From NCBI GenBank assembly GCA_015522475.1, contig WAMF01000019.1, positions 1 through 64,000 of the forward strand: a DNA stretch of 64,000 bases, read 5' to 3'. The stretch is from Microcaldota archaeon. Its GTDB lineage: Archaea > Micrarchaeota > Micrarchaeia > Anstonellales > J096. The position numbers and the translations under genes were made by a program. Shown here one piece after another: positions 56,197 through 64,000 of this stretch. The notes below the pieces were generated by a model, which saw only the letters and a list, made by a program, of their open reading frames with translations, was not told the DNA's origin and made no database searches. Position 1 is the stretch's first letter. Every line of letters begins with the position of its first letter.

Positions 56197-56793
56197 CTAA
56201 GCCCGCGAGCCAAACTTCTCCTTATACCAATATGCACCGAACACGATAAGAACGAGAATGAGAAGGAAAAGCGTAACCTCCGACGTGTACTTTGATATGA
56301 GCGCTTGATTCAAGCCCACGAAATAACCGATAGCCAAGAGAAAAATGTCCCACAAGAAGGAGCCTGCAAAAGTATAGAGGAAGAATTCCTTTAAGTCCAT
56401 CTTTGCCAGACCTGCCGGAAAAGAAATATACTCTCGAACGATGGGAATTAACCTGCCCGTGAATGTTATGATGGCGCCGTGCTTATTGAAAAGCTCCTCT
56501 GTCCTTTTCAAAATGCGCTCGTCTATAAAAAGGAATTTTTTGTACTTCAACAGAAAGGCCTCGCCGAACGTCGCTGCGAGCCAGTAATTGATGTAAGCGC
56601 CGACGAGATTGCCGAGAGTCCCTACAGCCAACGCTATGATTAGGCTCATGTGGCCCAAAGCCGCTAAATAGCCAGCAGGAATCATGACGAGCTCAGAGGG
56701 GAAGGGAAAGAAAGAGCTCTCCAATGTCATAAAAAAGAAGATAGCCACATAACCGTAGGTATTCAGATAAGGAAGGAGAGCTACATAGTCCAT
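56197..56793 (-). CDS. DedA/VTT family membrane protein
   Basis: 198 residues from ATG 56793. ESSFFPFPSELVMIPAGYLA, and FTGRLIPIVREYISFPAGLAKMDLKEFFLYTFAGSFLWD-type segments with the conserved Arg residues of DedA proteins (lipid scramblase or transporter). Five or six hydrophobic segments. A GTG at 56835 gives a longer frame but lies too near the TATA box (CTATAAAAAG). Confidence 0.9.
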   Translation of the reverse strand: MDYVALLPYLNTYGYVAIFFFMTLESSFFPFPSELVMIPAGYLAALGHMSLIIALAVGTLGNLVGAYINYWLAATFGEAFLLKYKKFLFIDERILKRTEELFNKHGAIITFTGRLIPIVREYISFPAGLAKMDLKEFFLYTFAGSFLWDIFLLAIGYFVGLNQALISKYTSEVTLFLLILVLIVFGAYWYKEKFGSRA

Positions 56794-56925
56794 TGCTATC
56801 GCCTTAATATAGGTTAATGTGAATAGTAACCACACACTTTTTATAGGTTGGGGTAGGTGATGATGGCAGCTACATGTTTATATGTTTGACGTAAGAGATA
56901 GCTTTTTATATGCTTACGTTCTTTT

Positions 56926-57500
56926 AGACTCATACGAGCCTATCACATCTTCATAATCACGTTGGTCTTAATAGGTGTTATACTAACGAGTGGTGTGAAA
57001 GCAGCGATTTGGACGTAAAAGGAATAAAAGCAAGCTGCACAACCACAACAGGAAAGAGTGTTACAGTGGATGCAAAGGTTCACAGGGTATGTACCTCTAC
57101 AGCCTTTGGAGCATGTGTGAGTGGGTATGCTGTTGTCGATGGCCTTTGGATTAAAATAGATAATGTAAATTACCCAACCAATTATGCCACTCAATTGTAT
57201 ATTGCAAATAGCAGTGGCTCTATGAACTTCTTCTTAAGGCTGCCAGCCCAGGTGAATGGATGTAGTTGGGTAAAGATCCCTAACTCGCAAATAAGTTCAA
57301 TAAGCACATACACTCTTTCCCAGGATATAAACTACATTAAAGATGTAGACACCATAGATGATCTTAAAAACAGGATAAATGAAAGGCTTTTCTGTGGAGG
57401 GTCGGACCAAGTCTCAATAACAAAGTATTATGAAAACTCAACATTTTATTCTGTAAAGTCAAGCGACATGCCGGATGTCAGTGGCAGAGCTGCAGTATGA
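56926..57500 (+). pseudogene. Secreted protein with a frameshift after the signal peptide
   Basis: Frame 1 (from about 56926) encodes a typical signal sequence, YHIFIITLVLIGVILTSGVK followed by AA, then stops at 57018. Frame 2 carries the mature part from about 57009 (LDVKGIKASCTTTTGKSVTV... to 57500), with six cysteines and several N-x-S/T sites. One missing T in the TTT at 57008-57010 explains the switch. No standard start codon is found in frame 1 after the CTTTTTATA box, so the 5' end is unclear too. No family recognised. Confidence 0.55.
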
Positions 57501-57690
57501 GTGATATATAAGTAATGAGACAAGTAAAGCTTTGGAGCAACATTAATTAGAAAAGAGCAAAGGGTAAGAGGTTATACTACCTTCCTAGTAGTAGATGACA
57601 ACCATTTTAAATGGGCTCATGAGTAAGTCACCACGCAATCTCTAAAACCTCTGGAAGTTTTAAGCATGAAATTTGTCCCATTTGTCCCAA

Positions 57691-60600
57691 TCATCCCCAA
57701 TACTCTTTGTATAGCTTTCTCCCAAAGGAGATGAACACTATGGCCAAAAGCAACAAGAAGAGCAAAAGAGCCCAATTTGTGCCTCCAGCCTGTTCTTTGC
57801 TGGATGAAGTGCTTGGATTTTCTACACCTTGTTCCGAGAGAACGGCGTACTGCATACATGTTCTCAAGCCGTTGCAGTAATCTGATGTGCTTTTTCCGCA
57901 AACATCCTGGAAATACTTAACAGCACATGTTTCATTCTTAGCCTCTATGCATCCTTGAAGCACATCACACTTGTACTCATCTGTGCAGTCCTTTATGTGC
58001 TCTGTGAGGCACTTAAAAAATTGATCTTGGCAAGTTAGGAAAAGATGGTCATCAGAAAAAATTTTTATGGGCACATCTCCGCCAAAGTAAGAGTAAAGTT
58101 CTATGTCATAAGTACTCGTTTTATCAATGTGGAAGCGAGCTGTTCCTTTGCCAGAAAATGCAGGTATTTCAACTTTAAATGGATGAGAACCTGCTCGCTT
58201 TACTGAAAGCATACCTCCAGTCCCTTTGAAGAATCCCGAGATATCATCTATTAGTGTAAGGATGTCATTGTCAGGGCAAATCAACGAATAATTTACATTC
58301 AGTTGGCAAGAATTAGGCAAGGAAAGAGGCTCAATCAAAGGCTGGAAGCCAAACTTGTAAAGAGAAAGATTTCCTTTTCCACCTGAAACTGCAAAATCCA
58401 CATTTCCTCTTGCATTCGTCTTGTCATCCGCTGTATAGTTGGTTCCATCTTCTTGAAGAAGCTTCAGCTCAGCAGACACCTCCGCCACAGGCTGCGACTC
58501 ATTTTCTACATGAACATGCAAGACGGTTTGACCATCTGCACAATAAGACATAGAAACATTGAATCGCGGATCATTGGGGTTGGCTATTGCAACTTTCTTT
58601 TCAATACCTGTCTTACAATCTGAGTTTAATACACCCTTGCCTAAGACAGTGTAGATGCCAGAGTGAACTTCTTTGGCTTTGCATGTTATGTTATCCACTT
58701 GTTCATGGGCACATACAAATGCGGACTCTTCACCTGTAGGGTTCGGCACAACAGCCAGAGACAAATAAGGCTTTTTACTACCTGTGTATGTGGCTTTTAA
58801 TGTGAAGTTGTAGGATGTGGCAGTAATCTTGGAAGGTAAATCGCCAAAGGAAAGTTGAAGCGCATCGCAGTTATTTTGTAATATGGATTGACCTGAAGAG
58901 GAGTTACCTGAACCTGAAGATCCCTGGCCAGGAGCTGAAAAGCCACTTCCTTTTCCACATAGGTCCACTTCTATGCCTTTTGAAGTACTGAAATAATTTC
59001 TTTCTTCGATGTCTGGAATAACAAATGTAACGTTACCTTCATATCCCTGTCTTTCGAAAATTAAATACAAGGTAGCAGGATAGCAAGAATATAATCTCCC
59101 AAACAAGCTGTGGGGCCGATAGAGAGTAGTGCTCCCTTTTCCTGCATTATCCGTGTAGATTTCTGCAGTTACATCCCTGTAAAAACAAGAATCTTCACGA
59201 TGATTAAGAACTAATTTAACGGTAATTTTTGTGTTTGGGATGCCTTGGGATTCATTAGATACATTCAAAACGTGTACAGATATATCAATAGGATATTTAT
59301 AGTGAGTAAAAAATCTATGGATTTTTACTTCTCGTCCTACTACATCATAATTTATAATGCCGAAAGGCTCACATCCCTTATCGCCCCAAATAGATGGGCC
59401 ACCTCCTCCATTGTTCCCATTGCTTCCATTACCTCCCCCTCCGCTCGTGCCTCCACTGCCAGAAGCAGAGACGCCCGGGCCGGAAGGCACGCAGTTATCA
59501 CTCTCATTTACAGAAGGATTCGAAACCTCCGTTACATAAGGATATCCGTTGGCGTTTACACCTATGATAAGGGCTGTATCGCTCGCATGATAGCCTGCCT
59601 TGGCCAAATGCAAAGTAGCCTGCTCATAATCGCCGGGGTTAGGTGCGGGAATGTCTGCTATTAAGACATTTCCGCTTTCATTAGAAGTGTTTGTATATAC
59701 TTGGCCATCGGCTGTGGTAAGCCATGCTTGAGCGTTTGCTAGATGTTTGTTATTTTCATCCACAGTAAAGAAGGAGAGGTTTAATTTTGAGCCCTCTTTA
59801 AGTTTTGGCAAGGCAAAATATTCTACTGTTAGATTACAAGTTTCAGTAGAGCGACCATAATAATACGGTGAGAATCCGATGTGAACTCCAGAAGCTTTCT
59901 CTGGTTTGCATACATCCGAACTTATATAAGTTAGCTTACTATAAGGATCACGGAAAGACGCGCTCATCTCACCAATGTATGCGCATGCCACGCCTTTCAG
60001 CCAATTAGGATCTGACTGTTGAAGCTCTGCAGGATATACTTTGCATGCACCTTTCCCTTCATAAGATCCCTTTAAGAAATCAACACAGTAATCAGCTTCG
60101 CCATTATAATTTGAAAAACAGTTCTTATTATGATCCGGAAGAATTTGGCATAACTGTTGAGTGAAATATGAGTTGGATACGTCAAAGCCCATATATTCTG
60201 GAGTGTAAAAATCGGGGCCAGCATAATGGGCGTCACAGCTTTTATCTAAAGAGATCTCGCAAATACTGTTGCCTACTATTGTTCCATTGGTCTGACTCGA
60301 ACAATAGAAAGATCCCCATTTAGTTTTGTGTAAAGTAGTGCACTTTGGACATATGAGATCACCGCCTACTGCCAAACCATCAGAGAGAACTCCACCAACA
60401 TTGCCACTCAAACATGCGCTGTTCCCGCTGCTTTCTCTAGGCGGCGGGCATGGTCTAGAAGGATCGCATGAGCAGACAACAATATCTTGAGCTGCGCCAT
60501 AGCTGCCTTTTGTAGCTACAACGTAGTAATAACCCTCATCCACATCAGGAAAGATAGCTGAACCGTCACTGTCTGAATAGGCAGAGGTGTTTGTACCATC

Positions 60601-61071
60601 AGGATACGTAAGATCTATATAAGCGCCAGAAACAGGTTCCTTGCCAGAGCTATCATAAACTGTTATCTCCAAGGACTGTGTTGAGCCCCGATTACATATT
60701 ATATGTGACTGGATGACTAAAGGTTTAGCCGAAGTAGCACCAGCTGTCATGACAAGAGGCTCGGACATGCCTTTGTTGCCGTCGACATCTTCTGCCACAA
60801 CGAGCACGACGTACGCCTTTCCCACTTCCAAACCTTCAAATGTGTGCTGTATCACAACATGTTGGGTTGAGACCTGCTGCGTGTATTTATCTACTTGTTG
60901 GCCATCCAAATAGAGATAAAATGTTACGCGAGCTATATTGCTGTCTGGATCCGTAACGCTCGCATTGACAGTTATAATACCATTATTTGTTTGCTCATCA
61001 CCGTTCTGAGCAAAGATATATGGCATAAGAAGCAAGAGAAGCAAAAACACAAACACTGCTTTTCTTCTCAT
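57691..61071 (-). CDS. Very large secreted, C-terminally anchored surface protein
   Basis: About 1126 residues. Signal peptide (MRRKAVFVFLLLLLLMPYIF, cut near AQNG), two N-terminal Ig-like domains (to about 260; VTDPDSNIARVTFYLYLDGQ and PVSGAYIDLTYPDGTN resemble fibronectin/carboxypeptidase-regulatory folds), Cys-rich middle, a Gly/Ser/Asn linker about residue 560-590, more beta domains, and a C-terminal helix (WALLLFLLLLAIVFISF) followed by a basic end. Many N-x-S/T sites. ATG 61071 follows GGAGGTGGAGGTGG that lies inside the Gly codons of the upstream gene; ATGA overlap couples the two. Confidence 0.85.
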   Translation of the reverse strand: MRRKAVFVFLLLLLLMPYIFAQNGDEQTNNGIITVNASVTDPDSNIARVTFYLYLDGQQVDKYTQQVSTQHVVIQHTFEGLEVGKAYVVLVVAEDVDGNKGMSEPLVMTAGATSAKPLVIQSHIICNRGSTQSLEITVYDSSGKEPVSGAYIDLTYPDGTNTSAYSDSDGSAIFPDVDEGYYYVVATKGSYGAAQDIVVCSCDPSRPCPPPRESSGNSACLSGNVGGVLSDGLAVGGDLICPKCTTLHKTKWGSFYCSSQTNGTIVGNSICEISLDKSCDAHYAGPDFYTPEYMGFDVSNSYFTQQLCQILPDHNKNCFSNYNGEADYCVDFLKGSYEGKGACKVYPAELQQSDPNWLKGVACAYIGEMSASFRDPYSKLTYISSDVCKPEKASGVHIGFSPYYYGRSTETCNLTVEYFALPKLKEGSKLNLSFFTVDENNKHLANAQAWLTTADGQVYTNTSNESGNVLIADIPAPNPGDYEQATLHLAKAGYHASDTALIIGVNANGYPYVTEVSNPSVNESDNCVPSGPGVSASGSGGTSGGGGNGSNGNNGGGGPSIWGDKGCEPFGIINYDVVGREVKIHRFFTHYKYPIDISVHVLNVSNESQGIPNTKITVKLVLNHREDSCFYRDVTAEIYTDNAGKGSTTLYRPHSLFGRLYSCYPATLYLIFERQGYEGNVTFVIPDIEERNYFSTSKGIEVDLCGKGSGFSAPGQGSSGSGNSSSGQSILQNNCDALQLSFGDLPSKITATSYNFTLKATYTGSKKPYLSLAVVPNPTGEESAFVCAHEQVDNITCKAKEVHSGIYTVLGKGVLNSDCKTGIEKKVAIANPNDPRFNVSMSYCADGQTVLHVHVENESQPVAEVSAELKLLQEDGTNYTADDKTNARGNVDFAVSGGKGNLSLYKFGFQPLIEPLSLPNSCQLNVNYSLICPDNDILTLIDDISGFFKGTGGMLSVKRAGSHPFKVEIPAFSGKGTARFHIDKTSTYDIELYSYFGGDVPIKIFSDDHLFLTCQDQFFKCLTEHIKDCTDEYKCDVLQGCIEAKNETCAVKYFQDVCGKSTSDYCNGLRTCMQYAVLSEQGVENPSTSSSKEQAGGTNWALLLFLLLLAIVFISFGRKLYKEYWG

Positions 61072-64000
61072 CCACCTCCACCTCCTGAGGAACCTTGCCC
61101 TTGAGAAGAGCTCGTTGTGACACACTTATTGTCTCGGACAGAGCCACCCCTTTCTTCGCAAACAGTTGCAAAGGCCTTTGCATCATAGTAACATTTATTG
61201 CCGCTCAGCAAGTCAGCTATATTTTCTGTTCCATCTGAGTCGCCACTTGCCGTGCCAGTCAAAACATTAGGTGTAAGCCAATAATTAGCGCATATCTCCT
61301 CGTTTGTTGCTGATTGGGTATAATAAGCGGTGTCATTCTTCTGACAATATGTATTGGGAATTGTCTTGCTTTCAGCAGGCTCGACTACAGCAGAAGCATT
61401 GAAGCAGATGCCATTGCAAAGCACATAGCCTGAGTTGCCATCTCTGCCTTCACAGAATTGCTCTGTTCCCACATCAATGGAAGCATTGAAGCAACTTGTA
61501 TCAGAGCTGTAATCGCAGCTTGCATCAACTGGCTGGCCAGCAACAAGATTCTTAGACGGCGTTTCTATTACAACAACAGGAGGCTTTCCGCCCTTGCTTT
61601 TCTCCTCTGTATACCCGCCTTTTGTGCAAAGCAGATCTTCCTGTGTCTCTGTCGTATGCTTATCATAACAAACACCATTCGGCGCAACAAAGCCACCTCT
61701 TTCTTCGCAAAGCTCTGTGAAGTTCTTGGCGTTGTAGTAGCAAGAGCCACCATCAAGCAATCCAGGTATGTCCAAAGTTCCATCTTCACTGCCATCCGAG
61801 TTACCTGTAAGAACATGGGGTGTTTTCCAATCATTTTGACAGATGGTTTGATTAGAAGACAATTCAGTGTATAGATAATAGGTGTCGTCTTCTTGATTGA
61901 CACAACCACTTGCTGCATTAGAAAGATCTGTGATATATCTATTTAGCAACTCGTCATATGAATGATAGGTCGTACAATCATGAGTATAATAAGAGATCAG
62001 TGCAATATGAAAATGGTTAACACATTCATCGCAGTTACTATCCCAAAAACAACTACCAGATAAATCTTTTTCAGTACTACTGCAGCGAGCATCGCCCGAT
62101 TTGCTCCCATTCCAATCATAATTATAATGCTCACAGAGAAGTTGGTAATTTGATACGTCGTTTATTTGCAGTGTCCCAGCACATGCAAGTAATCCTGTAT
62201 GACAATGGGGTTCGCAAAGTATACCTCCATATGAATAATTCTCATCTCTACACAACTGTTCCCAGTTCAACAGATATGACTGCTGTCCATAACAATTCCC
62301 TCCACAGATATAATCAGGAACTTCTCCATCTGATCCCTTGCAAAACTGCGCCGTTCCAGTAGAAACAGAGTTCTTAAAGCAGCTTGTGTTAGAGCTGTAA
62401 TCGCAGCTTGCGTCTATAGTTTTATAGTAGCAAAGGCCACTGCTTTCATTGAACCAACCACCCTGATCTTCACAACGCTTCTTAGCTGGATAGCTCTCGT
62501 TCATCGTATATTCACACGCTTTATCAACAATGTAGCAGCGGAAGTTCTCTAGACTCTGCCCTGTTATCTCCTGAATACGCTGGAGGGTCATGGGCTCTTT
62601 GAAGCAAGGTTGCTTTTTCGTCTTGTTCTGCATAGCTATAGGCATCTCACCAAGAGGTTCATATTGGGGCATGAGGTCATATGTATAAACGTAATCTAGG
62701 ATAGGATATGTACAAACGTACTTTGTAACATTTGTTGTCTCGTTTATAGGAATCTGTTTTTCCGAGCAGTTTATTGCTTCTGGATACTTGTTCATAAAGG
62801 GCTGAAGAAGCGCCTTATCGGGGCCAACTGAAGTCTGTAGACCAGGATACTCCTGCTCAAGCTGAGCCCTGTAAAACCTATCAATATACTGAAGGAGATC
62901 AAGAGGTGGATTCGTTAAAATACCGCAATCGTTAGTTTCATTCTCCGGCGTAGGATCGCAAATAGCGAAGCCTGTTGTATTACCAGCAACACATATGGAC
63001 ATGCCAGAGTCCTTTGACACAGAAGCTACAACAGGAGCAAACACGTCATAAACGCTCGTTGTAGAGAACTTTGCTGCTATGGATTGCGGAGACATAGTTG
63101 TTAACACTGGATGTCCCTTCTTATCCAATGAGTAGCAAATAATGGAATGGTTAGTTTCATTGAACCAGGTGGGCGAGGTACATAGAGAACTAGGCATAAG
63201 TGTCGACTGCACTTTATTGAACATGTTTATAGGTGTCTCATTTGTGCCATAGGGCTTAGGCACAACAGATTTTTTGAAAAGGGCATAAGTAATGTGTCTT
63301 CCAGAAAGTGCATCAAACATAGGCCCATAACCACAGAAGTTGTCTTCCATCTTCGTTAAGTCGCCCTTAAGGATAAGGCCTGCAATACCCATATTTGTAA
63401 GATTAGCTCTATATTCGCGTGCGAAAATAGTGGCGTTGAAAGGATTGCTAAATAGCGGGCTATTAACATCAACATCTACTAGAGAGGGAAAGCCAAGAGA
63501 ACGGCCGCCTTCTGCAGTAGTAATTAATGTGGTTAGAGCATCCGTAAAGTTAGAGCTTAAGCTTAGAGTATTCGAAGAATTGTAGAGCAATGTGGGAATT
63601 TCTCCAGACTGCACCACTTTAGGCAGATTAGTTAAGCTCGTTATGAGCATACACTCAGGACAGTTTTGGGCAGCAGTTTTAACTTGAGCTCCATTCTCAA
63701 CATATATACCCGTTGGCCCGCCGCGTAGATGTATTGTGTTCTTCAATTCAGAATCCACTTTGCTTTCATCAACTATGGGCAGAACACTTTGGTCAAGTAA
63801 GTGTTGAATAACATAGGATGTTCCACTGTTATAACTAGAGCTTGTGAAATGAGCGGTGTTGAGCTTGCTGCAACCTTCGCAAGCCCCCACATCAACACGA
63901 ACAAGGTTGCCATCACCGTCAACAAGACAATCGCCCAAAGCAGAATAATTGCCAAGCCCGGGCACAGTAATCTTCGCCTCGTCGTAAGGATAATCTATAA
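61068..64000 (-). CDS. Large Cys-rich extracellular repeat protein (5' partial)
   Basis: At least 977 residues, open to the window edge; the GTG at 63965 is not a convincing start because the frame stays open upstream. Rich in Cys, Asn, Ser, Thr and N-x-S/T sites, with no membrane helix visible. Two repeated modules near the C-terminus: one beginning DASCDYSS (coded near 62415 and 61530) and one with LTPNVLTG or KTPHVLTG then CYY(N/D)AK and CEERGG (near 61830-61700 and 61280-61150). It ends in GSSGGGGG. Probably a secreted or surface-layer adhesin acting with its coupled downstream neighbour. Function not known. Confidence 0.82.
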   Translation of the reverse strand, partial: IDYPYDEAKITVPGLGNYSALGDCLVDGDGNLVRVDVGACEGCSKLNTAHFTSSSYNSGTSYVIQHLLDQSVLPIVDESKVDSELKNTIHLRGGPTGIYVENGAQVKTAAQNCPECMLITSLTNLPKVVQSGEIPTLLYNSSNTLSLSSNFTDALTTLITTAEGGRSLGFPSLVDVDVNSPLFSNPFNATIFAREYRANLTNMGIAGLILKGDLTKMEDNFCGYGPMFDALSGRHITYALFKKSVVPKPYGTNETPINMFNKVQSTLMPSSLCTSPTWFNETNHSIICYSLDKKGHPVLTTMSPQSIAAKFSTTSVYDVFAPVVASVSKDSGMSICVAGNTTGFAICDPTPENETNDCGILTNPPLDLLQYIDRFYRAQLEQEYPGLQTSVGPDKALLQPFMNKYPEAINCSEKQIPINETTNVTKYVCTYPILDYVYTYDLMPQYEPLGEMPIAMQNKTKKQPCFKEPMTLQRIQEITGQSLENFRCYIVDKACEYTMNESYPAKKRCEDQGGWFNESSGLCYYKTIDASCDYSSNTSCFKNSVSTGTAQFCKGSDGEVPDYICGGNCYGQQSYLLNWEQLCRDENYSYGGILCEPHCHTGLLACAGTLQINDVSNYQLLCEHYNYDWNGSKSGDARCSSTEKDLSGSCFWDSNCDECVNHFHIALISYYTHDCTTYHSYDELLNRYITDLSNAASGCVNQEDDTYYLYTELSSNQTICQNDWKTPHVLTGNSDGSEDGTLDIPGLLDGGSCYYNAKNFTELCEERGGFVAPNGVCYDKHTTETQEDLLCTKGGYTEEKSKGGKPPVVVIETPSKNLVAGQPVDASCDYSSDTSCFNASIDVGTEQFCEGRDGNSGYVLCNGICFNASAVVEPAESKTIPNTYCQKNDTAYYTQSATNEEICANYWLTPNVLTGTASGDSDGTENIADLLSGNKCYYDAKAFATVCEERGGSVRDNKCVTTSSSQGQGSSGGGGG
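61130..62420 (-). repeat. Diverged coding repeats in the Cys-rich protein
   Basis: Module A (CDYSSxTSCF...GTxQFCxGxDG) is coded near 61440-61530 and 62330-62420, sharing a nearly identical stretch AGAGCTGTAATCGCAGCTTG on the plus strand. Module B (VLTGxxxGxxDGTxxIxxLL, CYYxAKxFxxxCEERGG) is coded near 61140-61290 and 61680-61840. The order suggests a partial duplication of a larger unit. Confidence 0.7.

Noticed and set aside
56857-56900. GTGATGA resembling a C box
   Set aside because: No CTGA at the proper distance and no closing stem.
59245-59664. 139-codon plus-strand frame
   Set aside because: Antisense to the large surface protein gene, low-quality composition.
61130-62420. Repeats considered as CRISPR
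   Set aside because: They are diverged, unevenly spaced and encode Cys-rich protein modules in one frame.

Overview
The window is archaeal chromosome, about 64 kb and gene-dense. The evidence is a TFB transcription factor, an A/V-type ATP synthase operon in the order H-I-K-E-C-F-A-B-D, RadA, archaeal DnaG, aIF5B, aEF-1A, AGOG glycosylase, TruD, archaeal-type S-adenosylmethionine synthetase, tRNAs without an encoded CCA end, a C/D box sRNA, and TATA boxes about 26 bp upstream of many start codons (leaderless mRNAs). A bacterial-type SerRS, many short lineage-specific proteins and tight packing fit a DPANN-like archaeon such as Micrarchaeota or Diapherotrites. That placement is an inference and rests on no phylogeny.

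Layout. 1-10.3 kb: TFB with a long lysine-rich N-terminal tail, then the complete ATP synthase operon. 10.3-14.3 kb: a C/D box sRNA, an Hsp20, a prepilin peptidase divergent from a membrane class III nucleotide cyclase, a degenerate RecA/KaiC-like protein and a small partner. 14.4-20.1 kb (minus strand): TruD, RadA with a small neighbour, a membrane thioredoxin-fold protein and a family 2 glycosyltransferase. 20.3-29.6 kb: thiolase, two DUF4870 paralogues, a TM-helix channel-like protein, PRC-barrel, RNase HII, PUA protein, ThpR, an anchored surface protein, tRNA-Lys, an HNH protein and a second Hsp20. 29.7-39.9 kb: aIF5B, a 0.6 kb non-coding stretch with a GC-rich folded RNA candidate, CBS protein, an H/ACA-like RNA candidate, DUF167, DnaG, PHP, ScpA-ScpB, a frameshifted membrane protein, aEF-1A-S10 and a Mut7-C protein. 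39.9-46.3 kb: tRNA-Thr, AGOG, Lrp/peroxiredoxin, a HEXXH protein, SerRS/ProRS and an HD protein. 46.3-57.5 kb is more irregular: a UvrD-type helicase with a RecB-like nuclease domain interrupted by an in-frame TAG, two unknown genes coupled to each other, Fap7, a frameshifted CYTH protein, a broken AT-rich gene with peptidoglycan-binding-like and NlpC/P60-like segments, an HD-like protein with a lost histidine, MetK, initiator tRNA-Met between two gene fragments, DedA and a frameshifted secreted protein. 57.7-64 kb: two very large secreted or membrane proteins, the last running off the window.

Three general patterns stand out. First, five divergent gene pairs appear to share one near-palindromic TATA box placed about 26 bp from both starts or transcript starts. 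Second, five genes between 36.6 and 57 kb carry single-base frameshifts in homopolymer runs, one of them the essential ProRS, which points to homopolymer-length errors in the sequence; two further in-frame stop codons in this stretch are not explained that way. Third, many conserved proteins (TFB, ATPase subunits I, E and F, TruD, DnaG, aIF5B, RNase HII) carry extra low-complexity charged tails or insertions.
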